Part shown: positions 37,487-49,497 of the stretch, one piece after another
How the letters are laid out: each line of letters begins with the position of its first letter
How positions within the stretch are numbered: the first letter of the stretch is position 1
Assembly: GCA_036435485.1 (NCBI GenBank)
Contig: CM071599.1
Location: 2,976,803-3,040,802 of the forward strand
Direction: 5' to 3'
Source of the DNA: Saposhnikovia divaricata
Taxonomy: Eukaryota; Streptophyta; Magnoliopsida; Apiales; Apiaceae
DNA length: 64,000 nt
Translations under genes and position numbers: made by a program
The notes under the pieces: generated by a model
What the model was told of the DNA's origin: nothing
The model's database searches: none
Seen by the model: only the letters and a program-made list of their open reading frames with translations

Positions 37487-39006
37487 ACCCCTTTGGGAAT
37501 ATCCGAAAATCGAGTTTCGATTATATCAGCTTCGATTCAGGTCCGAAATGCGTCAAATAAAATTTTGTTGAATCCCAATAACCCATAGGAACAAAATATG
37601 TAAAAATGTCCATGAAATGGTCCGACCCGATTTTTAACAATATTTCGTGTACTAACCCCTTTGAGGATTATCCGAAAACCGATTTTCAATCATATCTGGT
37701 CCGATTCAGGTTCGAACTACGTCAAATAAAATTTTGTTGAATTTTAATAACCCATAGGAACAAAATATATAAAAATATCCTCAAAATGGTCCGACTGGAT
37801 TTTTAACAATATCCCATGTACTAACCCCTTTGAGAATTTTCCGAAAGCCGAGTTTCAATCAAATCAGCTCCGATTCATGTCCGAACTGTGTCAAATAAAA
37901 TTTCGTTGAATTCCAATAAACCATAGGAACAAAATATGTAAAAATATCCAGAAAATGGTCTGACTCGATTTTTAACAATATCCCGTGTACTAACCCCTTT
38001 GAGTATTATCCGAAAATCGAGTTTCGATCATATCAGCTTCGATTCAAGTCCGAACTGCATCAAATAAAATTTGGTTGAATTCCAATAACCCATAAGAACA
38101 AAATATGTAAAAATATCCACAAAATGGTCTGACTTGATTTTTAACAATATCCCGTGTACTAACCCCTTTGAGAATTTTCCGAAAACCGAGTTTCGATCAT
38201 ATCAGCTCCGATTCCGGTCCGAACTGCGTCAAATAAAATTTCGTTGAATCCCAATAACCCATAGGAACCAAATATGTAAAAATATCCACAAAATGGTCCG
38301 ACTCAATTTTTAACAATATCCCATGTACTAGCCCCTTTGAGGTTTATCCAAAAACCGAGTTTCGATTATATCAGCTCCGATTCAGGTCCGAACGGCACCA
38401 AATAAAATTTCGTTGAATTCCAATAACCCATAGGAACAAACTATGTAAAAATATCCACAAAATGGTCCGACTTGATTTTTAACAATATCCCGTGTACTAA
38501 ACCCTTTGAGAATTTTCGGAAAACCGAGTTTCGATCATATCAGCTCCGATTCCGGTCCGAACTGTGTCAAATAAAATAATATTGAATTCCAATGACCCAT
38601 AGGAACAAAATTTGTAAAAATATCCAGAAAATGGTGTGACTCGATTTTTAACAATATCCCGTGTACGAACCCCTTTGAGTATTATCCGAAAACCGAGTTT
38701 CGATCATAACAGCTTCGATTCATGTCCGAACTGCATCAAATAAAATTTGGTTGAATTCCAATAACCCATAGGAACAAAATATGTAAAAATATCCACAAAA
38801 TGGTCTGACTTGATTTTTAACAATATCCCGTGTACTAACCCCCTTGAGAATTTTCCGAAAACCGAGTTTCGATCATATCAGCTCCGATTCCGGTCCGAAC
38901 TGCGTCAAATAAAATTTCATTGAATTCCAATAACCCATAGGAACAAAATATGTAAAAATATCCACAAAATGGTCCGACTCGATTTTTAACAATATCCCGT
39001 GTACTA
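37487..39006 (+). repeat. 9-mer HOR, Y-like
   Basis: It resembles type Y of the 22-mer (CAGGTCCGAAATG, CCGAAAATCGAG in D, AAACTATG in F, GTGTACGAACCCC). The A copy has CAGCTTCG, and C has ATCAAATCAGC. Confidence 0.95.
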
Positions 39007-40527
39007 ACCCCTTTGGGAATATCCGAAAATCGAGTTTCGATTATATCAGCTCCGATTCAGGTTCGAAATGCGTCAAATAAAATTTTGTTGAATCCCAATA
39101 ACCCATAGGAACAAAATATGTAAAAATGTCCATGAAATGGTCCGACCCGATTTTTAACAATATTTCGTGTACTAACCCCTTTGAGGATTATCCGAAAACC
39201 GATTTTCAATCATATCTGGTCCGATTCAGGTTCGAACTACGTCAAATAAAATTTTGTTGAATTTTAATAACCCATAGGAACAAAATATATAAAAATATCC
39301 TCAAAATGGTCCGACTGGATTTTTAACAATATCCCATGTACTAACCCCTTTGAGAATTTTCCGAAAGCCGAGTTTCAATCATATCAGCTCCGATTCATGT
39401 CCGAACTGTGTCAAATAAAATTTCGTTGAATTCCAATAAACCATAGGAACAAAATATGTAAAAATATCCAGAAAATGGTCTGACTCGATTTTTAACAATA
39501 TCGCGTGTACTTAACCACTTTGAGTATTATCCGAAAACCGAGTTTCAATCATATCAGCTTCGATTCAAGTCTGAACTGCATCAAATAAAATTTGGTTGAA
39601 TTCCAATAACCCATAAGAACAAAATATGTAAAAATATCCACAAAATGGTCTGACTTGATTTTTAACAATATCCCGTGTACTAACCCCTTTGAGAATTTTC
39701 CGAAAACCGAGTTTCGATCATATCAGCTCCGATTCCGGTCCGAACTGCGTCAAATAAAATTTCGTTGAATCCCAATAACCCATAGGAACCAAATATGTAA
39801 AAATATCCACAAAATGGTCCGACTCAATTTTTAACAATATCCCATGTACTAGCCCCTTTGAGGTTTATCCAAAAACCGAGTTTCGATTATATCAGCTCCG
39901 ATTCAGGTCCGAACGGCACCAAATAAAATTTCGTTGAATTCCAATAACCCATAGGAACAAAATATGTAAAAATATCCACAAAATGGTCCGACTTGATTTT
40001 TAACAATATCCCGTGTACTAAACCCTTTGAGAATTTTCGGAAAACCGAGTTTCGATCATATCAGCTCCGATTCCGGTCCGAACTGTGTCAAATAAAATAA
40101 TATTAAATTCCAATGACCCATAGGAACAAAATTTTTAAAAATATCCAGAAAATGGTGTGACTCGATTTTTAACAATATCCCGTGTACGAACCCCTTTGAG
40201 TATTATCCGAAAACCGAGTTTCGATCATAACAGCTTCGATTCATGTCCGAACTGCATCAAATAAAATTTGGTTGAATTCCAATAAACCATAGGAACAAAA
40301 TATGTAAAAATATCCACAAAATGGTCTGACTTGATTTTTAACAATATCCCGTGTACTAACCCCCTTGAGAATTTTCTGAAAACCGAGTTTCGATCATATC
40401 AGCTCCGATTCCGGTCCGAACTGCGTCAAATAAAATTTCATTGAATTCCAATAACCCATAGGAACAAAATATGTAAAAATATCCACAAAATGGTCCGACT
40501 CGATTTTTAACAATATCCCGTGTACTA
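39007..40527 (+). repeat. 9-mer HOR, type K, 1521 bp
   Basis: It repeats the unit at 35123 (ATATCGCGTGTACTTAACCAC, CAAGTCTGAAC, ATATTAAATTCC, AAAATTTTTAAAAAT, TTTTCTGAAAACC) at a spacing of 3884 bp. Confidence 0.95.
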
Positions 40528-42047
40528 ACCCCTTTGGGAATATCCGAAAATCGAGTTTCGATTATATCAGCTCCGATTCAGGTTCGAAATGCGTCAAATA
40601 AAATTTGTTGAATCCCAATAACCCATAGGAACAAAATATGTAAAAATGTCCATGAAATGGTCCGACCCGATTTTTAACAATATTTCGTGTACTAACCCCT
40701 TTGAGGATTATCCGAAAACCGATTTTCAATCATATCTGGTCCGATTCAGGTTCGAACTACGTCAAATAAAATTTTGTTGAATTTTAATAACCCATAGGAA
40801 CAAAATATATAAAAATATCCTCAAAATGGTCCGACTGGATTTTTAACAATATCCCATGTACTAACCCCTTTGAGAATTTTCCGAAAGCCGAGTTTCAATC
40901 ATATCAGCTCCGATTCATGTCCGAACTGTGTCAAATAAAATTTCGTTGAATTCCAATAAACCATAGGAACAAAATATGTAAAAATATCCAGAAAATGGTC
41001 TGACTCGATTTTTAACAATATCGCGTGTACTTAACCCCTTTGAGTATTATCCGAAAACCGAGTTTCAATCATATTAGCTTCGATTCAAGTCTGAACTGCA
41101 TCAAATAAAATTTGGTTGAATTCCAATAACCCATAAGAACAAAATATGTAAAAATATCCACAAAATGGTCTGACTTGATTTTTAACAATATCCCGTGTAC
41201 TAACCCCTTTGAGAATTTTTCGAAAACCGAGTTTCGATCATATCAGCTCCGATTCCGGTCCGAACTGCGTCAAATAAAATTTCGTTGAATCCCAATAACC
41301 CATAGGAACCAAATATGTAAAAATATCCACAAAATGGTCCGACTCAATTTTTAACAATATCCCATGTACCAGCCCCTTTGAGGTTTATCCAAAAACCGAG
41401 TTTCGATTATATCAGCTCCGATTCAGGTCCGAACGGCACCAAATAAAATTTCGTTGAATTCCAATAACCCATAGGAACAAAATATGTAAAAATATCCACA
41501 AAATGGTCCGACTTGATTTTTAACAATATCCCGTGTACTAAACCCTTTGAGAATTTTCGGAAAACCGAGTTTCGATCATATCAGCTCCGATTCCGGTCCG
41601 AACTGTGTCAAATAAAATAATATTGAATTCCAATGACCCATAGGAACAAAATTTGTAAAAATATCCATAAAATGGTGTGACTCGATTTTTAACAATATCC
41701 CGTGTACTAACCCCTTTGAGTATTATCCGAAAACCGAGTTTCGATCATAACAGCTTCCATTAATGTCCGAACTGCATCAAATAAAATTTGGTTGAATTCC
41801 AATAACCCATAGGAACAAAATATGTAAAAATATCCACAAAATGGTCTGACTTGATTTTTAACAATATCCCATGTACTAACCCCCTTGAGAATTTTCCGAA
41901 AACCGAGTTTCGATCATATGAGCTCCGATTCCGGTCCGAACTGCGTCAAATAAAATTTCATTGAATTCCAATAACCCATAGGAACAAAATATGTAAAAAT
42001 ATCCACAAAATGGTCCGACTCGATTTTTAACAATATCCCGTGTACTA
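40528..42047 (+). repeat. 9-mer HOR, type L
   Basis: Canonical order. Markers are ATATCGCGTGTACTTAACC, CATATTAGCTTCG in D, TTTTTCGAAAACC in E, CCATAAAATGGTGTG in G, CAGCTTCCATTAATG in H, and a SacI site in I (ATATGAGCTCCG). Confidence 0.95.
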
Positions 42048-43568
42048 ACCCCTTTGGGAATATTCGAAAATCGAGTTTCGATTATATCAACTCCGATTCA
42101 GGTTCGAAATGCGTCAAATAAAATTTTGTTGAATCCCAATAACCCATAGGAACAAAATATGTAAAAATGTCCATGAAATGGTCCGACCCTATTTTTAACA
42201 ATATTTCGTGTACTAACCCTTTTGAGGATTATCCGAAAACCGATTTTCAATCATATCTGGTCCGATTCAGGTTCGAACTACGTCAAATAAAATTTTGTTG
42301 AATTTTAATAACCCATAGGAACAAAATATATAAAAATATCCTCAAAATGGTCCGACTGGATTTTTAACAATATCCCATGTACTAACCCCTTTGAGAATTT
42401 TCCGAAAGCCGAGTTTCAATCATATCAGCTCCGATTCATGTCCGAACTGTGTCAAATAAAATTTCGTTGAATTCCAATAAACCATAGGAACAAAATATGT
42501 AAAAATATCCAGAAAATGGTTTGACTCGATTTTTAACAATATCCCGTGTACTTAACCCCTTTGAGTATTATCCGAAAACCGAGTTTCGATCATATCAGCT
42601 TCGATTCAAGTACGAACTGCATCAAATAAAATTTGGTTGAATTCCAATAACCCATAAGAACAAAATATGTAAAAATATCCACAAAATGGTCTGACTTGAT
42701 TTTTAACAATATCCCGTGTACTAACCCCTTTGAGAATTTTCCGAAAACCGAGTTTCGATCATATCTGCTCCGATTCCGGTCCGAACTGCGTCAAATAAAA
42801 TTTCGTTGAATCCCAATAACCCATAGGAACCAAATATGTAAAAATATCCACAAAATGGTCCGACTCAATTTTTAACAATATCCCATGTACTAGCCCCTTT
42901 GAGGTTTATCCAAAAACCGAGTTTCGATTATATCAGCTCCGATTCAGGTCCGAACGGCACCAAATAAAATTTCGTTGAATTCCAATAACCCATAGGAACA
43001 AAATATGTAAAAATATCCACAAAATGGTCCGACTTGATTTTTAACAATATCCCGTGTACTAAACCCTTTGAGAATTTTCGGAAAACCGAGTTTCGATCAT
43101 ATCAGCTCCGATTCCGGTCCGAACTGTGTCAAATAAAATAATATTGAATTCCAATGACCCATAGGAACAAAATTTGTAAAAATATCCAGAAAATGGTGTG
43201 ACTCGATTTTTAACAATATCCCGTGTACTAACCCCTTTGAGTATTATCCGAAAACCGAGTTTCGATCATAAAAGCTTCCATTAATGTCCGAACTGCATCA
43301 AATAAAATTTGGTTGAATTCCAATAACCCATAGGAACAAAATATGTAAAAATATCCACAAAATGGTCTGACTTGATTTTTAACAATATCCCGTGTACTAA
43401 CCCCCTTGAGAATTTTCCGAAAACCGAGTTTCGATCATATCAGCTCCGATTCCGGTCCGAACTGCGTCAAATAAAATTTCATTGAATTCCAATAACCCAT
43501 AGGAACAAAATATGTAAAAATATCCACAAAATGGCCCGACTCGATTTTTAACAATATCCCGTGTACTA
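42048..43568 (+). repeat. 9-mer HOR, type M, 1521 bp
   Basis: Markers are GGGAATATTCG and ATATCAACTCCG in A, GGTTTGACTCG and GTACTTAACCCC in C, CAAGTACGAAC in D, and GGCCCGACTCG in I. H has ATAAAAGCTTCC, a private HindIII site. Confidence 0.95.
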
Positions 43569-44412
43569 ACCCCTTTGGGAATATTCGAAAATCGAGTTTC
43601 GATTATATCAACTCCGATTCAGGTTCGAAATGCGTCAAATAAAATTTTGTTGAATCCCAATAACCCATAGGAACAAAATATGTAAAAATGTCCATGAAAT
43701 GGTCCGACCCGATTTTTAACAATATTTCGTGTACTAACCCCTTTGAGGATTATCCGAAAACCGATTTTCAATCATATCTGGTCCGATTCAGGTTCGAACT
43801 ACGTCAAATAAAATTTTGTTGAATTTTAATAACCCATAGGAACAAAATATATAAAAATATCCTCAAAATGGTCCGACTGGATTTTTAACAATATCCCATG
43901 TACTAACCCCTTTGAGAATTTTCCGAAAGCCGAGTTTGAATCATATCAGCTCCGATTCATGTCCGAACTGTGTCAAATAAAATTTCGTTGAATTCCAATA
44001 AACCATAGGAACAAAATATGTAAAAATATCCAGAAAATGGTCTGACTCGATTTTTAACAATATCCCGTGTACTAACCCCTTTGAGTATTATCCGAAAACC
44101 GAGTTTCGATCATAACAGCTTCCATTAATGTCCGAACTGCATCAAATAAAATTTGGTTGAATTCCAATAACCCATAGGAACAAAATATGTAAAAATATCC
44201 ACAAAATGGTCTGACTTGATTTTTAACAATATCCCGTGTACTAACCCCCTTGAGAATTTTCCGAAAACCGAGTTTCGATCATATCAGCTCCGATTCCGGT
44301 CCGAACTGCGTCAAATAAAATTTCATTGAATTCCAATAACCCATAGGAACAAAATATGTAAAAATATCCACAAAATGGCCCGACTCGATTTTTAACAATA
44401 TCCCGTGTACTA
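43569..44412 (+). repeat. 5-mer HOR A-B-C-H-I (844 bp), type N
   Basis: Starts are 43569, 43737, 43906, 44075 and 44244. C is followed directly by H (ATAACAGCTTCC), so D, E, F and G are missing. This breakpoint differs from the 5-mer at 36643. C has GAGTTTGAATC. Confidence 0.94.
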
Positions 44413-45933
44413 ACCCCTTTGGGAATATTCGAAAATCGAGTTTCGATTATATCAACTCCGATTCAGGTTCGAAATGCGTCAAATAAAATTTTGTTGAATC
44501 CCAATAACCCATAGGAACAAAATATGTAAAAATGTCCATGAAATGGTCCGACCCGATTTTTAACAATATTTCGTGTACTAACCCCTTTGAGGATTATCCG
44601 AAAACCGATTTTCAATCATATCTGGTCCGATTCAGGTTCGAACTACGTCAAATAAAATTTTGTTGAATTTTAATAACCCATAGGAACAAAATATATAAAA
44701 ATATCCTCAAAATGGTCCGACTGGATTTTTAACAATATCCCATGTACTAACCCCTTTGAGAATTTTCCGAAAGCCGAGTTTCAATCATATCAGCTCCGAT
44801 TCATGTCCGAACTGTGTCAAATAAAATTTCGTTGAATTCCAATAAACCATAGGAACAAAATATGTAAAAATATCCAGAAAATGGTCTGACTCGATTTTTA
44901 ACAATATCGCGTGTACTTAACCCCTTTGAGTATTATCCGAAAACCGAGTTTCAATCATATTAGCTTCGATTCAAGTCTGAACTGCATCAAATAAAATTTG
45001 GTTGAATTCCAATAACCCATAAGAACAAAATATGTAAAAATATCCACAAAATGGTCTGACTTGATTTTTAACAATATCCCGTGTACTAACCCCTTTGAGA
45101 ATTTTTCGAAAACCGAGTTTCGATCATATCAGCTCCGATTCCGGTCCGAACTGCGTCAAATAAAATTTCGTTGAATCCCAATAACCCATAGGAACCAAAT
45201 ATGTAAAAATATCCACAAAATGGTCCGACTCAATTTTTAACAATATCCCATGTACTAACCCCTTTGAGGTTTATCCAAAAACCGAGTTTCGATTATATCA
45301 GCTCCGATTCAGGTCCGAACGGCACCAAATAAAATTTCGTTGAATTCCAATAACCCATAGGAACAAAATATGTAAAAATATCCACAAAATGGTCCGACTT
45401 GATTTTTAACAATATCCCGTGTACTAAACCCTTTGAGAATTTTCGGAAAACCGAGTTTCGATCATATCAGCTCCGATTCCGGTCCGAACTGTGTCAAATA
45501 AAATAATATTGAATTCCAATGACCCATAGGAACAAAATTTGTAAAAATATCCATAAAATGGTGTGACTCGATTTTTAACAATATCCCGTGTACTAACCCC
45601 TTTGAGTATTATCCGAAAACCGAGTTTCGATCATAACAGCTTCCATTAATGTCCGAACTGCATCAAATAAAATTTGGTTGAATTCCAATAACCCATAGGA
45701 ACAAAATATGTAAAAATATCCACAAAATGGTCTGACTTGATTTTTAACAATATCCCATGTACTAACCCCCTTGAGAATTTTCCGAAAACCGAGTTTCGAT
45801 CATATGAGCTCCGATTCCGGTCCGAACTGCGTCAAATAAAATTTCATTGAATTCCAATAACCCATAGGAACAAAATATGTAAAAATATCCACAAAATGGT
45901 CCGACTCGATTTTTAACAATATCCCGTGTACTA
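44413..45933 (+). repeat. 9-mer HOR, type L, 1521 bp
   Basis: It repeats 40528: ATATCGCGTGTACTT, CATATTAGCTTCG, TTTTTCGAAAACC, CCATAAAATGGTGTG and ATATGAGCTCCG. F here starts ACCCC rather than GCCCC. Confidence 0.95.
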
Positions 45934-47454
45934 ACCCCTTTGGGAATATTCGAAAATCGAGTTTCGATTATATCAACTCCGATTCAGGTTCGAAATGCGT
46001 CAAATAAAATTTTGTTGAATCCCAATAACCCATAGGAACAAAATATGTAAAAATGTCCATGAAATGGTCGGACCCGATTTTTAACAATATTTCGTGTACT
46101 AACCCCTTTGAGGATTATCCGAAAACCGATTTTCAATCAAATCTGGTCCGATTCAGGTTCGAACTACGTCAAATAAAATTTTGTTGAATTTTAATAACCC
46201 ATAGGAACAAAATATATAAAAATATCCTCAAAATGGTCCGACTGGATTTTTAACAATATCCCATGTACTAACCCCTTTGAGAATTTTCCGAAAGCCGAGT
46301 TTCAATCATATCAGCTCCGATTCATGTCCGAACTGTGTCAAATAAAATTTCGTTGAATTCCAATAAACCATAGGAACAAAATATGTAAAAATATCCAGAA
46401 AATGGTTTGACTCGATTTTTAACAATATCCCGTGTACTTAACCCCTTTGAGTATTATCCGAAAACCGAGTTTCGATCATATCAGCTTCGATTCAAGTACG
46501 AACTGCATCAAATAAAATTTGGTTGAATTCCAATAACCCATAAGAACAAAATATGTAAAAATATCCACAAAATGGTCTGACTTGATTTTTAACAATATCC
46601 CGTGTACTAACCCCTTTGAGAATTTTCCGAAAACCGAGTTTCGATCATATCAGCTCCGATTCCGGTCCGAACTGCGTCAAATAAAATTTCGTTGAATCCC
46701 AATAACCCATAGGAACCAAATATGTAAAAATATCCACAAAATGGTCCGACTCAATTTTTAACAATATCCCATGTACTAGCCCCTTTGAGGTTTATCCAAA
46801 AACCGAGTTTCGATTATATCAGCTCCGATTCAGGTCCGAACGGCACCAAATAAAATTTCGTTGAATTCCAATAACCCATAGGAACAAAATATGTAAAAAT
46901 ATCCACAAAATGGTCCGACTTGATTTTTAACAATATCCCGTGTACTAAACCCTTTGAGAATTTTCGGAAAACCGAGTTTCGATCATATCAGCTCCGATTC
47001 CGGTCCGAACTGTGTCAAATAAAATAATATTGAATTCCAATGACCCATAGGAACAAAATTTGTAAAAATATCCAGAAAATGGTGTGACTCGATTTTTAAC
47101 AATATCCCGTGTACTAACCCCTTTGAGTATTATCCGAAAACCGAGTTTCGATCATAACAGCTTCCATTAATGTCCGAACTGCATCAAATAAAATTTGGTT
47201 GAATTCCAATAACCCATAGGAACAAAATATGTAAAAATATCCACAAAATGGTCTGACTTGATTTTTAACAATATCCCGTGTACTAACCCCCTTGAGAATT
47301 TTCCGAAAACCGAGTTTCGATCATATCAGCTCCGATTCCGGTCCGAACTGCGTCAAATAAAATTTCATTGAATTCCAATAACCCATAGGAACAAAATATG
47401 TAAAAATATCCACAAAATGGCCCGACTCGATTTTTAACAATATCCCGAGTACTA
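45934..47454 (+). repeat. 9-mer HOR, type M, 1521 bp
   Basis: It repeats 42048: GGGAATATTCG, ATCAACTCCG, GGTTTGACTCG, GTACTTAACCCC and CAAGTACGAAC. I ends CCCGAGTACTA, a private change. Confidence 0.95.
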
Positions 47455-48298
47455 ACCCCTTTGGGAATATTCGAAAATCGAGTTTCGATTATATCAACTC
47501 CGATTCAGGTTCGAAATGCGTCAAATAAAATTTTGTTGAATCCCAATAACCCATAGGAACAAAATATGTAAAAATGTCCATGAAATGGTCCGACCCGATT
47601 TTTAACAATATTTCGTGTACTAACCCCTTTGAGGATTATCCGAAAACCGATTTTCAATCATATCTGGTCCGATTCAGGTTCGAACTACGTCAAATAAAAT
47701 TTTGTTGAATTTTAATAACCCATAGGAACAAAATATATAAAAATATCCTCAAAATGGTCCGACTGGATTTTTAACAATATCCCATGTACTAACCCCTTTG
47801 AGAATTTTCCGAAAGCCGAGTTTCAATCATATCAGCTCCGATTCATGTCCGAACTGTGTCAAATAAAATTTCGTTGAATTCCAATAAACCATAGGAACAA
47901 AATATGTAAAAATATCCAGAAAATGGTCTGACTCGATTTTTAACAATATCCCGTGTACTAACCCCTTTGAGTATTATCCGAAAACCGAGTTTCGATCATA
48001 ACAGCTTCCATTAATGTCCGAACTGCATCAAATAAAATTTGGTTGAATTCCAATAACCCATAGGAACAAAATATGTAAAAATATCCACAAAATGGTCTGA
48101 CTTGATTTTTAACAATATCCCGTGTACTAACCCCCTTGAGAATTTTCCGAAAACCGAGTTTCGATCATATCAGCTCCGATTCCGGTCCGAACTGCGTCAA
48201 ATAAAATTTCATTGAATTCCAATAACCCATAGGAACAAAATATGTAAAAATATCCACAAAATGGCCCGACTCGATTTTTAACAATATCCCGTGTACTA
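47455..48298 (+). repeat. 5-mer HOR A-B-C-H-I (844 bp), type N
   Basis: Starts are 47455, 47623, 47792, 47961 and 48130. It has the same C-to-H join as the copy at 43569. Confidence 0.94.
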
Positions 48299-49310
48299 AC
48301 CCCTTTGGGAATATTCGAAAATCGAGTTTCGATTATATCAACTCCGATTCAGGTTCGAAATGCGTCAAATAAAATTTTGTTGAATCCCAATAACCCATAG
48401 GAACAAAATATGTAAAAATGTCCATGAAATGGTCCGACCCTATTTTTAACAATATTTCGTGTACTAACCCCTTTGAGGATTATCCGAAAACCGATTTTCA
48501 ATCATATCTGGTCCGATTCAGGTTCGAACTACGTCAAATAAAATTTTGTTGAATTTCAATAACCCATAGGAACAAAATATATAAAAATATCCTCAAAATG
48601 GTCCGACTGGATTTTTAACAATATCCCATGTACTAACCCCTTTGAGAATTTCCGAAAGCCGAGTTTCAACCATATCAGCTCCGATTCATGTCCGAACTGT
48701 GTCAAATAAAATTTCGTTGAATTCCAATGAACCATAGGAACAAAATATGTAAAAATATCCAGAAAATGGTCTGACTCGATTTTTAACAATATCCCGTGTA
48801 CTAACCCCTTTGAGTATTATCCGAAAACCGAGTTTCTATCATATCAGCTTCGATTCAAGTCCGAACTGCATCAAATAAAATTTGGTTGAATTCCAATAAC
48901 CCATAAGAACAAAATATGTAAAAATATCCACAAAATGGTCTGACTTGATTTTTAACAATATCCCGTGTACTAACCCCTTTGAGAATTTTCGGAAAACCGA
49001 GTTTCGATCATATCAGCTCCGATTCCGGTCCGAACTGCGTCAAATAAAATTTCGTTGAATCCCAATAACAGATAGGAACCAAATATGTAAAAATATCCAC
49101 AAAATGGTCCGACTCAATTTTTAACAATATCCCATGTACTAGCCCCTTTGAGGTTTATCCAAAAACCGAGTTTCGATTATATCAGCTCCGATTCAGGTCC
49201 GAACGGCACCAAATAAAATTTCGTTGAATTCCTATAACCCATAGGAACAAAATATGTAAAAATATCCACAAAATGGTCCGACTTGATTTTTAACAATATC
49301 CCGTGTACTA

Positions 49311-49497
49311 AACCCTTTGAGAAATTTCGGAAAACCGAGTTTCGATCATATCAGCTCCGATTCCGGTCCGAACTGTGTCAAATAAAATAATATTGAATTC
49401 CAATAACCCATAGGAACAAAATATGTAAAAATATCCACAAAATGGTCCGACTCGACAAAATGGTCCGACTCGACTTTTAACAATATCCCGTGTACTA
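49311..49497 (+). repeat. Hybrid monomer G/I with internal duplication (187 bp)
   Basis: The 5' part is G (AAATAATATTG). The 3' part is I (CCACAAAATGGTCCGACTCG). Inside it is an 18 bp tandem duplication, which makes this the longest monomer in the window. Confidence 0.92.
49437..49472 (+). repeat. 18 bp perfect tandem duplication
   Basis: ACAAAATGGTCCGACTCG occurs twice in a row (49437-49454 and 49455-49472), followed by ACTTTTAAC in place of the usual ATTTTTAAC. It is the only short tandem duplication of this size that I see in the window. Confidence 0.95.

Larger units (their letters stand above)
35123..40527 (+). repeat. Super-HOR: 23-mer (9+5+9), period 3884 bp, one copy plus partial
   Basis: Type K at 35123 recurs at 39007, and the 1 bp deletion in the A at 36643 (AAATTTGTTG) recurs in the A at 40528. 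This places two adjacent units in register over a 3884-3885 bp period. Confidence 0.85.
40528..48298 (+). repeat. Super-HOR: 23-mer (L+M+N, 9+9+5), two copies of about 3886 bp
   Basis: L, M and N units at 40528, 42048 and 43569 recur at 44413, 45934 and 47455 (spacings 3885, 3886 and 3886 bp). Each position repeats its own private variants, such as the SacI site at the end of L. Confidence 0.93.
48299..49497 (+). repeat. 7-mer HOR A-B-C-D-E-F-(G/I), 1199 bp
   Basis: Starts are 48299, 48467, 48636, 48804, 48973, 49142 and 49311. C lost one T (GAGAATTTCCG) and is 168 bp. E has AATAACAGATAGG and F has AATTCCTATAACCC, both shared with the next unit. H is missing and G is fused to I. Confidence 0.94.

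Noticed and set aside
48556..48789. Open reading frame of 77 codons on the minus strand
   Set aside because: It has the same cause: a T missing from the class C monomer at 48636-48803. It is the antisense of ordinary satellite sequence and is not present in other copies.
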